Assembly: GCF_001305595.1 (NCBI RefSeq)
Contig: NZ_CP012404.1
Location: 248,001-312,000 of the forward strand
Reading direction: 5' to 3'
Length of the DNA: 64,000 nt
Source: Azospirillum thiophilum
Lineage (GTDB): Bacteria > Pseudomonadota > Alphaproteobacteria > Azospirillales > Azospirillaceae
Both the position numbers and the translations under genes were made by a program. The notes beneath the pieces are model-generated. The model was not told the DNA's origin and searched no databases. It saw only the letters and a program-made list of their open reading frames with translations. How positions within the stretch are numbered: position 1 is the first letter of the stretch; every line of letters begins with the position of its first letter. Below are positions 33,668-43,148 of this stretch, piece by piece.

Positions 33668-35374
33668 ATGAGCCCGTCCGACCATCTCCCGTCCCGGCCA
33701 CCCGTCGCGCCGGATTCAGCAGTCGGTTCCCGCACTTTCCGTGCAGGAAGAACCAGCGGCATCGCCCCGGCGCTTGCTGCGCTGGCCGGAGCCGCCCTGC
33801 TTCTGCCGGGCTCGCTGGCCCCCGTGCGCGAGATCGCTCCCTGGGTGCTTCCCCTGGGCGCGGCGTGCACCGGCGCGGCAGCCGGTTTGGCCCTGCTGCT
33901 GGCCTGGGCCGCGTACCGCCGGTCGGACCGGCCCGAGGCTCCGCTGCCCGCTCCCGCCGCGGTGCCCGGTATGGCGCCCGGTGTGGTGTGGTGCGAAGCG
34001 GGGAGCGGCATCGCCGATGCCGCACGGATTGCCGAACTTCGGGCGGCGGCCCGGCAAGAGGCCCGGCGGTCGGCCGAGCAATCGGCCCGGAGCCTGCGCG
34101 ACCAGCAGATCGCTGCGATGGATGCCCGGGCGGAGCTGGCCGGCGCCATCGTCCACGACATGAACAACACGTTGGGAGCGGTCGCCGGCTATGCCGATTT
34201 CCTCACCGCCGACCTTCCCGCCGGCTCGCCCCAGGCCGATTACGCCGACCGGATCCTCGCCGCGGTCGACCGCGGGAGGAAGGGGCTGCGCCGTCTGGCG
34301 ATGGCCTCCCGCGCGGAGCCGGTGCAGTTGCGCACCGAACCGGTGGTCCGTGTGCTGAACGAGGCGGCGGCCCTTCTGCGCGCGGCGCCGTCGGTGCCGT
34401 CCAGCCTCACGGTTCTCAGCCACCCCGATGCGCCCGACCCCCGGTGCGACGCCATGCTGCTGACGCGGACCCTTGCAGGACTGGCGGAAGAGCTTATCGA
34501 GGCTGCTGGCCGCGGTGCCGATTTGCGGCTGTGCCTGAGCGTCGCTCCGAGCGGCGCCCAAGCCGTGGACGGTTCGACGCCGGGCGGGAATGCCCATGAA
34601 CGGGAGATCGATGGCGGGGATGGCAAGGACGGGAACGGCGAGGACGGGAACGGCGACGGCGACGCCGTTCGGGCCGGTTGGCGTATGCGTACCCTGCTGA
34701 CGCCGCAAGCGGGCCTGCACACCCTGTTCGAACTGCGCATCGACGGTCGGCCGCTGGCCGACGACGTCCTGTTCGCCATCGTCGACCCGCTGCTGTCCAC
34801 CCGTGCCCGCAACCGCCGGGGCAATGAGGGCCATGACGAGGCCGACGCCCCGCCCGCGGCCCTGCTGACCGCCCGCCGGCACGACGGCGGCCTCAGTCTG
34901 CTGACCCATCCCGGGGAGGGTACGGCGGTTCGGCTCCGCATCCCCGCTGTTCCGCCCGCACAGCCTCGGCCGGCGCCCGTTCCACCGAAGCATCCGATCG
35001 GGCCCGTCGTCCAGGTGCTGGTGATCGAAGCCGATCCGGCGACCGGCGACCGGCTGCAGACCGGGCTGGAGCGGCAGGGTTGCGAAGTCTCGGTCTGCGA
35101 CGATCCCCGCGACGCGCTGGACGTCGTCGCCGACGAACCGGGTTTCTTCGACGTGGTGGTCATCGGTCCCGGGTTGAGTGCGCTGACGGCCGGCGCGGCG
35201 CTGGTGGTGCGCCTGAAGTCGCTGCGGCCCGACCTGCCCTGCGTGACCTTCGCCGCGGAGGCTGTCGTCGGAGGCGACGGGCCGGCGGACCTGGAGTTGC
35301 CGCTGCCGCTGGACCTGCCGCGGCTGGGGCGGGGGGTGGCGGCGCTCGCCGCCGGCCGCGGGGAGCGGGGTTGA
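33668..35374 (+). CDS. pseudo-hybrid histidine kinase (degenerate ATPase and receiver)
   Basis: 568 residues: two membrane segments near 33-50 and 58-80, a coiled region, then a HisKA-like helix keeping the phospho-acceptor His163 (GAIVHDMNNTLGAVAGYADF). The HATPase_c part is eroded: no N-box asparagine, no DxGxG, and only VDPLLSTR and HPGEGTAVRLRIP remain of the F and G2 regions; a Gly/Asp/Asn-rich insert fills the middle (about 315-335). The C-terminal receiver-like domain has VIGPGLS where the phospho-acceptor Asp should be. The stop overlaps the next kinase's ATG (TGATG). Confidence 0.85.
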   Translation: MSPSDHLPSRPPVAPDSAVGSRTFRAGRTSGIAPALAALAGAALLLPGSLAPVREIAPWVLPLGAACTGAAAGLALLLAWAAYRRSDRPEAPLPAPAAVPGMAPGVVWCEAGSGIADAARIAELRAAARQEARRSAEQSARSLRDQQIAAMDARAELAGAIVHDMNNTLGAVAGYADFLTADLPAGSPQADYADRILAAVDRGRKGLRRLAMASRAEPVQLRTEPVVRVLNEAAALLRAAPSVPSSLTVLSHPDAPDPRCDAMLLTRTLAGLAEELIEAAGRGADLRLCLSVAPSGAQAVDGSTPGGNAHEREIDGGDGKDGNGEDGNGDGDAVRAGWRMRTLLTPQAGLHTLFELRIDGRPLADDVLFAIVDPLLSTRARNRRGNEGHDEADAPPAALLTARRHDGGLSLLTHPGEGTAVRLRIPAVPPAQPRPAPVPPKHPIGPVVQVLVIEADPATGDRLQTGLERQGCEVSVCDDPRDALDVVADEPGFFDVVVIGPGLSALTAGAALVVRLKSLRPDLPCVTFAAEAVVGGDGPADLELPLPLDLPRLGRGVAALAAGRGERG

Positions 35375-38300
35375 TGGGGCGGACGCTTCAGCAGCACGGC
35401 TTCATGGTCGCCGTGTGGGCGGGAACCCTGGTGATCGCTGCCGGTCTGTGGGCGGCGGCGCTGATGCTCGCCCATTACGACCATGCCGAGGCCATGGCGC
35501 GGGCCGAACGCGACGGGGGCAACCTCGCCCGCGTGGTCGCCGAACAGGCGACCCGGACCATCGCCGAGGCCGATCAGATCATGGTGTTCCTGATCAACGA
35601 TTTCCAGGAGCACGGCAATGCCTGGACCCCTGGTGTCCCGTGGCTTCTGCGCCAGACGGTGGAGCGGTCGGCCATTCTGCTCCAGTTGGCGGTGATCGAC
35701 GAGCACGGCGATCTGATCCACACCAGCGTGGAGGATGCTCCCCAGCGCGTCCAACTGGCCGACCGCGAGCATTTCCGTGTCCATGTCAACCAGCCGAAGG
35801 CGGGACTGTTCATCGGGAAGCCGGTGTTCGGCCGCGCGTCGGGCAAATGGTCGATCCAGCTCACGCGCCGCATCGACCGCAGCGACGGCAGCTTCGCCGG
35901 GGTGCTGGTCGCATCGATGGACCCGTTCTATTTCAGCCGATCGCTGGAGGAACTGGATGTCGGCACCAACGGCGCGGTGGCGATCATCGGAACCGACGGC
36001 ATCCTCCGCGCCCGCTCGCTGATGAGCGACCGGATCGTCGGCCGCGACGTCGGCGAATCACCGACGCTGCTGATGGCGCGCCGGCAGCCGACCGGGTTCC
36101 TGCGAAGCGCCAGCGTGATCGACGGCATCCTGCGCCTGCAATCCTTCCGGCGGTTGCCCGACTATCCGCTCGTCGTCACCGCCGCCTTCGACGAGGCGGC
36201 CTTCCTGTCCGATACGCGGCGTCGGCAGCGGATCTATCTGCTGGGGGCGTTGGCCTGCAGCGTCGGCCTGATCGGGCTGGCCCTGCTGGCGACGCGCCAG
36301 ACGGCCCGGCTCGCGACGTTGGCCCGGCGGATGGCCCTGAGCGAGGGGCGGCTCCGCGATCAGGCGGAGACGGCCTCGGACTGGTTCTGGGAGATGGATG
36401 CGGACTTGCGCTTTTCCCATCTGGCCGGGCCGCTGGTTCCGCACATCGCCAGCGGGGCGCTGCCCATCGGCCTGCGGCGCGACGAGGTTGCCCTGCGCGA
36501 GCCGGGCGACGCCGTCAAATGGGAGGAGCACCGCAGCGTCATGGAGCGGCGGGAGCCGTTCCGGAACTTCCGTTATCGGGTGATGACCGCGTCGGGCCTA
36601 CGGTATTTCAGCGTCAGCGGCCGTCCGATCCTCGACGAGCGCGGAAGCTTCCGCGGTTATCGCGGCTCCGCCACCGACATCACCGAACGCGAGCTGGCCG
36701 CCAACCGGCTGGCGTCGAGCGAGGCACGTTACCGCGCCATGTTCGAGGCGGTCGGCCAGCCGATCGTCACCGTCGACGAGAATGGGACGATCGACGCCTT
36801 CAACCAGGCGGCGGAGCGGCTGTTCGGCTACCGTGCAGCCGAGGTGGTCGGCGGGCCGTTGACCCGGTTGATGCCGGCCGCCATCGGTCCGCTTCACGAT
36901 GGGTTGCGGACGGCCGGCCGCGAAGAGAACGGCAATGGCGGCGCCCTGCGGTCGGAGGTGCGGGAGTTGACCGGCCGCCGCAAGGACGGTAGCGAATTCC
37001 CGCTGGAGGCGACGCTGGCCGGCTGGCGCGCGGGCGACCGCTGTTACGTCACCGGCGCCCTGCGCGACGTCACCGCCCAGCGCGAGATCGAAGCCAGCCT
37101 GCGCCGGGCCAAGGAGGCGGCCGATCAGGCCAACCGCGCCAAGGGCGAGTTCCTGGCGACGATGAGCCACGAGATCCGGACGCCGATGAACGGGGTGCTC
37201 GGCGCGCTGGCCCTGGTGGAGGGGCCGAACCTGGACGAGGAGCAGCGCCAGCTGCTGGATGTCGCCAACCGGTCGGGCAATGCGCTTTTGCAGATCATCG
37301 ACGACATTCTCGATCTGTCCAAGCTGGAGGCCGGCAAGGCGGAGGTCGAGCCGGTGGATTTCGATCTGCGCGCGGTGATGCGCGACTGCATCGACCTGCT
37401 GGAGCCGACCGCCGGCGGACGGGGCCTGATCCTGACGATGGAGGTGGCGCCTGCCGTGCCCGCCCACGTGCGTGCCGACCTGCGCCGGATCCGTCAGGTG
37501 CTGGTCAATCTTGTCGGCAACGCGCTGAAATTCACCCACCGCGGCGGTGTCGCCGTACGGATCGGGCTGGTGGGAAGGCCGGAGCCGGACGGTGCCTTCC
37601 ACCTGCGGTTCGAGGTGGCCGACACCGGGATCGGTATTCCGGAGGAGGTGCAGCCGACCCTGTTCCACCGGTTCACCCAGGGCGACAGCTCCACCACGCG
37701 GCGCTTCGGCGGGACCGGGTTGGGGCTGGCGATCAGCCGCGAGCTGGTCATGCTGATGGGGGGACGGATCGGCGTGTCCAGCGCCGAGGGCAAGGGAAGC
37801 GTTTTCTGGTTCACCGTGCGCTGCCAACCCGCCGCCGACCCGTGCGAGGGGACGCCGGCGGCGTCCTCGGTCACGGAGCCCGCGTCGGCCGTTCCGCAGG
37901 GGAAGAAGGCGGCCGGCAGCCTGCATGTCCTGGTGGCCGAGGACAACGAGATCAATCGCGACATCGTCGTCACCATGCTGCGCCGCGCCGGTCATCAGGT
38001 GACTGCCGTGGCGGACGGGTTGCAGGCTGTCCGCCTGGTCGAGGACGGCGGCTTCGACCTTGTGCTGATGGATGTGCAGATGCCGGTGATGGACGGCGTC
38101 ACCGCCACACGTCACATCCGCGCCTTGGCGAACGAGTCCGCCCGGCTGCCGATCGTGGCGTTGACCGGCAATGTCATGCCCGGCCATCGCGCCGAATATC
38201 TCGCCGCCGGCATGAGCGCCTACCTGACCAAGCCCATCGTCTCGGCTGACCTGTTCAAGGCGCTGGCGGCGGTTTCCCGCCCCGGTCAGGACGCCGCATG

Positions 38301-38787
38301 GCCGGACGGGGCGGGCGATGCGACCATCGCCACGCCGCCGGCTCCGGCCGTATCCGATGAGGAATTCTGGAGGACCGCACCCCTCCTGGACGAGGGTCAG
38401 GCCAATTCCCTGCGCGACGTGATCGGTGACGAAGCATGGGCACGGACGGTCGAGGCGTTCCGGCATACGGTGAATGACGGCATCGCCGCCATTCGCGAGG
38501 CCGCCCTGCCCGCATCCTCCCCGGCACCGGGGGGAGGGCCCTCGCCGCTCGTCCGCATGGCCCACACGCTGAAGGGAACGGCGGCCAACATCGGTGCGGT
38601 GCGGCTGAGCCGGCTGGCGGCGCAGGTGGAACAGCAGGGGCAGACGTCCGCTGGAAGTCCTCTCCAGGCTGCGCTGTGCGATGCGCTCGAAGCCGTCGCC
38701 GCCTCGACCATCGAAGCGCTGTCTTCGCGAATCCCGCAGGCGGCTGTGGTCGAGCCCACGAGCGAGAATGAACGGGCACCGGTGTGA
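35374..38787 (+). CDS. tripartite hybrid sensor kinase: dCache-PAS-PAS-HisKA-HATPase-REC-HPt
   Basis: 1137 residues. TM segments at 13-33 and 286-306 enclose a double-Cache sensor. Two PAS domains follow (about 330-440 and 450-570), then HisKA with His599 (MSHEIRTPMNGVLGAL), HATPase_c (Asn716, DTGIGIP, GTGLGLAI), a receiver (Asp900, Lys953) and an HPt domain with His1064 (MAHTLKGTAANIG). This is the BarA/ArcB-like layout that passes phosphate His-Asp-His to an external regulator. The start overlaps the pseudokinase stop; the adjacent LuxR-type, single-receiver and HD-GYP regulators are the obvious acceptors. Confidence 0.95.
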   Translation: MGRTLQQHGFMVAVWAGTLVIAAGLWAAALMLAHYDHAEAMARAERDGGNLARVVAEQATRTIAEADQIMVFLINDFQEHGNAWTPGVPWLLRQTVERSAILLQLAVIDEHGDLIHTSVEDAPQRVQLADREHFRVHVNQPKAGLFIGKPVFGRASGKWSIQLTRRIDRSDGSFAGVLVASMDPFYFSRSLEELDVGTNGAVAIIGTDGILRARSLMSDRIVGRDVGESPTLLMARRQPTGFLRSASVIDGILRLQSFRRLPDYPLVVTAAFDEAAFLSDTRRRQRIYLLGALACSVGLIGLALLATRQTARLATLARRMALSEGRLRDQAETASDWFWEMDADLRFSHLAGPLVPHIASGALPIGLRRDEVALREPGDAVKWEEHRSVMERREPFRNFRYRVMTASGLRYFSVSGRPILDERGSFRGYRGSATDITERELAANRLASSEARYRAMFEAVGQPIVTVDENGTIDAFNQAAERLFGYRAAEVVGGPLTRLMPAAIGPLHDGLRTAGREENGNGGALRSEVRELTGRRKDGSEFPLEATLAGWRAGDRCYVTGALRDVTAQREIEASLRRAKEAADQANRAKGEFLATMSHEIRTPMNGVLGALALVEGPNLDEEQRQLLDVANRSGNALLQIIDDILDLSKLEAGKAEVEPVDFDLRAVMRDCIDLLEPTAGGRGLILTMEVAPAVPAHVRADLRRIRQVLVNLVGNALKFTHRGGVAVRIGLVGRPEPDGAFHLRFEVADTGIGIPEEVQPTLFHRFTQGDSSTTRRFGGTGLGLAISRELVMLMGGRIGVSSAEGKGSVFWFTVRCQPAADPCEGTPAASSVTEPASAVPQGKKAAGSLHVLVAEDNEINRDIVVTMLRRAGHQVTAVADGLQAVRLVEDGGFDLVLMDVQMPVMDGVTATRHIRALANESARLPIVALTGNVMPGHRAEYLAAGMSAYLTKPIVSADLFKALAAVSRPGQDAAWPDGAGDATIATPPAPAVSDEEFWRTAPLLDEGQANSLRDVIGDEAWARTVEAFRHTVNDGIAAIREAALPASSPAPGGGPSPLVRMAHTLKGTAANIGAVRLSRLAAQVEQQGQTSAGSPLQAALCDALEAVAASTIEALSSRIPQAAVVEPTSENERAPV

Positions 38788-38877
38788 GGCAACGGAAGTG
38801 ATGGGTGAGAGTTCATTTGTTTCCTGAATACTTTTGCAGTATTTCTAAAAAATAGCGACGATCAGTCACAGGAGGCT

Positions 38878-38922
38878 ATGAATAGATGTGTTTCTGGTGA
38901 CGAAGTGATTGGGGCTCTCTAA
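38878..38922 (+). CDS. possible 14-codon leader peptide
   Basis: A perfect AGGAGG occurs in front of an ATG that opens a 14-residue frame beginning MNRCVSG and ending at TAA, within the 182-base gap before the chemoreceptor. The spacing of only two bases is shorter than usual, so translation is doubtful. If real it could be a leader controlling the downstream gene. Confidence 0.2.
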   Translation: MNRCVSGDEVIGAL

Positions 38923-38969
38923 AGTGTGTACGAAAGTGATTCAGCAAGAATCGTTTGTACTCTTAACTT

Positions 38970-41054
38970 GTGAAGCCTCTCATCATGATCTCTGCCAGCA
39001 GGGTTCTCCACGCCATCTCGATCCGGGCAAAAGTTGTTGCTGTCGCGGTGTTCGTTTTTTCCGCGGTCGACCTGTCCTCGATCCTCACCATGCGCGACAT
39101 GGACCGGCAGACCGTCCATCTGTCCGATGTCCAGCGCGATACCGGCGACGTGGTCGGCCGGGTCATTCCCCTGGTCTCGTTGGTGGCGGAGATCCGCTAC
39201 GACGTGGTGCAGACCCAGCAGTGGCTGACAGACGTGTCGGCAACCCGCGGGCTGGATGGCATGAACGACGGCCCGGAGAAGGCGGCCGACTATGCCCGCC
39301 GCTTCGTGGAGCACACCGCCAAGGCAACCGATCTGGCGCGCGCGTTGAAGCTGGAGCAGGTGGTCGCGGAGATCGAAAGGACGCGCAACGCCTTCGATCC
39401 CTACTACGAGATGGGCCGGCGCATGGCGCAGGCCTATATCGAAGGCGGGCCTGCGGCCGGCAATCCCATCATGGGACAGTTCGACAGTGTCGCCGATGCC
39501 ATGGGCGACAGCCTGGAGGCGCTGGGCGCCAGCGTGGTCGCGGCCAGCGCGGACCGGCTGACGGAACTGACCGGCGGCATCCAGGCGATGCGGGAGACGG
39601 CGGATGACCTGCGTTGGACCCTGATCTCTGCCGGGCTGGCCATCCTGCTGATGGCGTCCGCCTGCGTCGTCTTCCTGGAAGCTGCGATGATCCGCCCGAT
39701 CGAGCGGCTGCGCCGCGCCATGGTGGCGCTGGCCGACGGCGCCCTCGACGTCGAGATCGGGCTGGAGGAGCGTCGTGACGAAATCGGCAGCATGGCCGAC
39801 ACGGTCCGTGTCTTCCGGCAGGCCGCGCAGGAGAACGCCCGTCTGCGCGCAGCGCAGGAGGAGACCCGGCGCCATGGCGAGGACGAGCGGCGTCGGGCGC
39901 TCGAGTCCATGGCGGAGAAGGTGGAGCAGGAAACCCGGGTCGCCGTCGACCATGTGGCCGAGCGGACCGCCCGCATGAGCGCCAATGCCGGAGAGATGAC
40001 CCTGTCGGCGGTGCAGGTCAGCGACAATGCCCAGACCGTCGCCGCCGCCGCCCAGCAGGCGCTGAGCAATGCCGAGACCGTCGCCGCCGCGACGGAGGAA
40101 CTGTCGGCGGCCATCGGCGACATCGGGCTGCAGGTGTCCACGGCCAGTCAGGTCACCGGCCGCGCGGTGGAACGGTCCGGCATCGCCCGTTCCACCATCG
40201 AACGGCTTTCGGTCTCGGTGGAGCGCATCGGCGCCGTCGCCCGGCTGATCTCCGACATCGCCAGCCAGACCAACCTGCTGGCGCTGAACGCCACCATCGA
40301 GGCGGCGCGTGCCGGTGAAGCCGGACGGGGGTTCGCCGTGGTCGCCAACGAGGTCAAGACCCTGGCCAGCCAGACCGCGCGCTCGACCGAAGAGATCGGA
40401 TCGCTGATCGCCGAAGTGGAGGCGGTGACGGTGTCGGCCGTCGGTGCCGTCGGCGAGGTGTCGGAAACCATCCACGAGGTCGCCGCCATCTCCACCTCCA
40501 TCGCCACGGCGGTGGAGGAACAGGCGGCTGCGACGCAGGAGATCGCCCGCTCCGTCGGTCAGACGAGCGAGGCGGCCAAGGAGGTGTCGCTGCGGATCGC
40601 CCGCGTCTCGGCCGAAGCGGATGCCACCCAGAGCCGCGCCGGCGAGGTGCGGACGGTGGCCGCCGACGTGGCCGGCGGCATCGACTCCCTGCGCAACGTC
40701 CTGATCCGCGTCGTCCGCACCGCCACCACCGATGTCGACCGCCGCAAACGCCCCCGTTTCGCGGTTTCTGTCGGCTGCTCGGTCGAATTGTCCGGTGCCG
40801 CGCCGGCCCGTGCCACAGTCTGCAACCTGTCGGCCGGCGGCGCGATGCTGACCGGGGCTCCCGGCGGACTGGCCGGTGCGTCGCTGGTCCTGCGCATCGA
40901 CGGGCTGGGCGGACCGCTGGCCGCGCGGATCAAGTCCAGCGAGAACGGCCGCCTGCATCTGAAGTTCGACCTGACCGAGGCCGCCCAGCAGCAGCTCGAC
41001 CGTGACATGGTGCATCTGACGCGCGGGCTGACGCCGCTGGCCTCGGTGGCGTGA
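38970..41054 (+). CDS. methyl-accepting chemotaxis protein with C-terminal PilZ domain
   Basis: 694 residues. TM segments at about 20-38 and 214-237 flank a helical periplasmic sensor; HAMP (238-290) and a long methyl-accepting signalling coil follow (tip [20 protein letters not shown]). The C-terminus (about 590-690) is a PilZ domain with the c-di-GMP-binding RRKRPRF and NLSAGGAM motifs. Azospirillum brasilense Tlp1 is a characterised receptor of this design. Start: GTG at 38970, or ATG at 38985; neither has a clear ribosome-binding site. Confidence 0.93.
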   Translation: MKPLIMISASRVLHAISIRAKVVAVAVFVFSAVDLSSILTMRDMDRQTVHLSDVQRDTGDVVGRVIPLVSLVAEIRYDVVQTQQWLTDVSATRGLDGMNDGPEKAADYARRFVEHTAKATDLARALKLEQVVAEIERTRNAFDPYYEMGRRMAQAYIEGGPAAGNPIMGQFDSVADAMGDSLEALGASVVAASADRLTELTGGIQAMRETADDLRWTLISAGLAILLMASACVVFLEAAMIRPIERLRRAMVALADGALDVEIGLEERRDEIGSMADTVRVFRQAAQENARLRAAQEETRRHGEDERRRALESMAEKVEQETRVAVDHVAERTARMSANAGEMTLSAVQVSDNAQTVAAAAQQALSNAETVAAATEELSAAIGDIGLQVSTASQVTGRAVERSGIARSTIERLSVSVERIGAVARLISDIASQTNLLALNATIEAARAGEAGRGFAVVANEVKTLASQTARSTEEIGSLIAEVEAVTVSAVGAVGEVSETIHEVAAISTSIATAVEEQAAATQEIARSVGQTSEAAKEVSLRIARVSAEADATQSRAGEVRTVAADVAGGIDSLRNVLIRVVRTATTDVDRRKRPRFAVSVGCSVELSGAAPARATVCNLSAGGAMLTGAPGGLAGASLVLRIDGLGGPLAARIKSSENGRLHLKFDLTEAAQQQLDRDMVHLTRGLTPLASVA

Positions 41055-41093
41055 CCGGGCGGTAGGGCGGTTCGCGGCGCATGGCCCGAAGGC

Positions 41094-41348
41094 TTACAGC
41101 ATCCTTCGGGCCAGTTCCTCGCCGCGCCGGGACAGGTCGCGCATGAGGTCCCGCGCCTCGCCCTCGCCGGTCCAGCGGGCCACGGATTCGATGCCGTCGG
41201 GGCTGTCGGCGGCGCCGTCGCGGCCGCCGTCACGGTCTTGCGGCACGCCGAAGACCTTGCCGGCCCGCGTTTCCACCACGGCGAAGCGACCGTCGCAGAC
41301 GACCAGCCGGAAGCTGCCATTCTCATCCACAACCGACACGCGGTTCAT
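41094..41348 (-). CDS. small hypothetical protein
   Basis: 84 residues: N-terminal beta-hairpin-like half ([20 protein letters not shown] then [14 protein letters not shown]) and a charged helical C-terminal half ([20 protein letters not shown]). No known family. The start is well supported by AAGGAGGGG four bases before the ATG. Convergent with the chemoreceptor gene, 39 bases apart. The 388-base region upstream carries Fur-type palindromes that could serve this gene as well as exbB. Confidence 0.75.
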   Translation of the reverse strand: MNRVSVVDENGSFRLVVCDGRFAVVETRAGKVFGVPQDRDGGRDGAADSPDGIESVARWTGEGEARDLMRDLSRRGEELARRML

Positions 41349-41484
41349 CAGGCCCCTCCTTCAAGACGGATCGGATATGCGCTGTTCGGCTGTTCAACCG
41401 CTGACGGGGTTGGAAGGTTGCGCGGATTTGGTTGGATTCGGTCGCTGCAACGACCAGATTTCTCGCGACACCGCGGTTTTTGTG

Positions 41485-41504
41485 GTATTGAGATTCGTTC
41501 GCAC
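41485..41504. promoter_or_regulatory. Fur-type box 1 (weaker copy)
   Basis: GTATTGAGATTCGTTCGCAC shares the TTGAGA...TTCGCAC core with the stronger site at 41627-41647, but with a less symmetric left arm. 233 bases before exbB and 137 bases before the divergent small gene. Confidence 0.45.
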
Positions 41505-41626
41505 ATTTGCGGTCTGTGCTGCCCCCATGCGTGAAATGGTTCGTCAGGCAAACGAAATGCGGGCTAGGCCGTTTGAAAACCCCATAAAAAACGGCGGAAT
41601 CCCGGCAAGTGCCGGACGATTTTCAG

Positions 41627-41647
41627 TGCGATTGAGACTCATTCGCA
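41627..41647. promoter_or_regulatory. Fur-type box 2 upstream of exbB
   Basis: A 21-base near-perfect palindrome: outer arms TGCGA/TCGCA and inner arms TGAG/CTCA around a central A, with only one asymmetric pair. This layout matches the TGCAAATGA-type Fur boxes of alphaproteobacteria. It lies 90 bases before the exbB start, consistent with iron repression of the exbB-exbD-tonB operon. Confidence 0.65.
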
Positions 41648-41736
41648 CTATAAACCCGATGGGGGCTTTGCTCTGGAGTGTCATCGGGTTTTTGCACGGC
41701 GCGTGGTGGACACGCGTCGAGGGGAGTTGGACCGCC

Positions 41737-42711
41737 ATGCCGACATCGTTTCGCCACCGTCCTGTCCTGGCCGCCGCTGTTGCCGCGGTCGGGGTGCTGA
41801 TGGCCGGCGCCGCCGCCCATGCGCAGGAGGCAGCCGCTCCCGCCGCCGGATCGCCGCCGCCCGCCGCCGATCCGGCGGCCGCGGCGACTGCGGTGCACAC
41901 GGCGGTTCAGGCGACGGTTCCGGCTGGTCAGGGGATGGGCAATGGAGCCGGGCAGGGAGTGGGGCAGGGCGCGGCCGATGCCGCGACGGCCTTGGCGTCG
42001 CTGCCGCACGACCTGTCGCCCTGGGGCATGTTCGTCACCGCAAGCCCGGTGGTGCAGGCGGTGATGGTTGGGCTCGCGCTCGCCTCGGTCGTGACCTGGA
42101 CCATCGCCATCGCCAAGACCTTCGAGCTGTCCGCGGCCAAGCGCAAGGCCCGTGCCGCTCTTGCCATGCTGGAGGAGGCGCGTTCGCTGTCCCAGGCGGC
42201 GGAGCGGGTCGGTTTCAGCCAGGGCACCGCGGCAACGCTGGTGCGCGCGGTGATCGCAGAGACGCACCTGTCGGCCGACGCCCCGTCGCGCGACGGCCTG
42301 ATGGACCGTGCGGCCTCGCGTCTGGAGCGGATCGAGGCGGCCGCCGGCCGGCGCATGGCGCGCGGCACCGGCATCCTCGCCACCATCGGGTCCACCGGCC
42401 CCTTCATCGGCCTGTTCGGCACGGTGTGGGGCATCATGACCAGCTTCATCGGCATCTCCAAGGCGCAGACCACCAACCTCGCCGTCGTGGCGCCGGGCAT
42501 CGCCGAAGCACTGCTGGCGACCGCCATCGGGCTGGTCGCCGCCATCCCGGCGGTGGTGGTCTACAACGCCTGCAGCCGCGCGATCGGCGGGCACAAGGCG
42601 CAGTTGACCGATGCGTCGGCCGCGGTGCTGCGGCTGCTGAGCCGTGACATCGACCGCCATGCATTGCCCCGGGCCACCCAGGCCCATGGCAAATCCCAGG
42701 CGGCGGAGTAA
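41737..42711 (+). CDS. exbB: TonB-system proton channel subunit ExbB (MotA/TolQ/ExbB family)
   Basis: 324 residues. A signal-peptide-like N-terminus and an Ala/Pro/Gly-rich periplasmic stretch of about 75 residues precede three membrane segments, the last two containing the conserved [18 protein letters not shown] and [19 protein letters not shown]. Together with ExbD it uses the proton gradient to drive TonB. The ATG at 41737 is backed by GAGGGGAG and starts at the signal peptide; the frame is open much further upstream, but only through non-coding DNA. The long N-terminal extension is typical of alphaproteobacterial ExbB. Confidence 0.96.
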   Translation: MPTSFRHRPVLAAAVAAVGVLMAGAAAHAQEAAAPAAGSPPPAADPAAAATAVHTAVQATVPAGQGMGNGAGQGVGQGAADAATALASLPHDLSPWGMFVTASPVVQAVMVGLALASVVTWTIAIAKTFELSAAKRKARAALAMLEEARSLSQAAERVGFSQGTAATLVRAVIAETHLSADAPSRDGLMDRAASRLERIEAAAGRRMARGTGILATIGSTGPFIGLFGTVWGIMTSFIGISKAQTTNLAVVAPGIAEALLATAIGLVAAIPAVVVYNACSRAIGGHKAQLTDASAAVLRLLSRDIDRHALPRATQAHGKSQAAE

Positions 42712-42716
42712 CGGGG

Positions 42717-43148
42717 ATGGGTGCGCGCCTCGGCTCCGGCGGCAACGACGACGATCTGACCGAAACCCATGAGATCAACGTCACGCCCTTCATCGACGTC
42801 GTCCTCGTCCTTCTGATCATCTTCATGGTGGCGGCGCCGCTGGCGACGGTGGATGTGCCGGTCGACCTGCCGGCCTCCACCGCGATGCCGACGCCACGGC
42901 CCGACAAGCCGCTGTTCCTCACCATCCAGGCCGACAAGACCCTGTCGCTGGGCGAGACCTCGACCACCAAGGAGGCGCTGGGCGCCGCGCTGGACGCCGC
43001 CACCCATGGCGACAAGAGCCAGCGTGTCTTCCTGCGGGCCGACAAGACGGTCGATTACGGTGCGCTGACCGAGGTGATGAACAGCCTGCGCGGCGCGGGA
43101 TATCTGAAGATCGGCCTCGTCGGCCTGGAAACGGCCCCCTCCCCATGA
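42717..43148 (+). CDS. exbD: TonB-system subunit ExbD
   Basis: 143 residues: short cytoplasmic N-terminus, one membrane helix carrying the functional aspartate (EINVTPFIDVVLVLLIIFMV, Asp27) and a periplasmic domain (RVFLRADKTVDYGALTEVMN). Starts five bases after exbB with GGGG in the gap; stop overlaps the tonB ATG by four bases (ATGA). Confidence 0.97.
   Translation: MGARLGSGGNDDDLTETHEINVTPFIDVVLVLLIIFMVAAPLATVDVPVDLPASTAMPTPRPDKPLFLTIQADKTLSLGETSTTKEALGAALDAATHGDKSQRVFLRADKTVDYGALTEVMNSLRGAGYLKIGLVGLETAPSP

Larger units (their letters stand above)
41349..41736. other. divergent regulatory region upstream of exbB
   Basis: 388 bases without a gene. Two Fur-type palindromes lie at 41485-41504 and 41627-41647. 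The middle is comparatively AT-rich. Nothing else recognisable. Confidence 0.6.
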
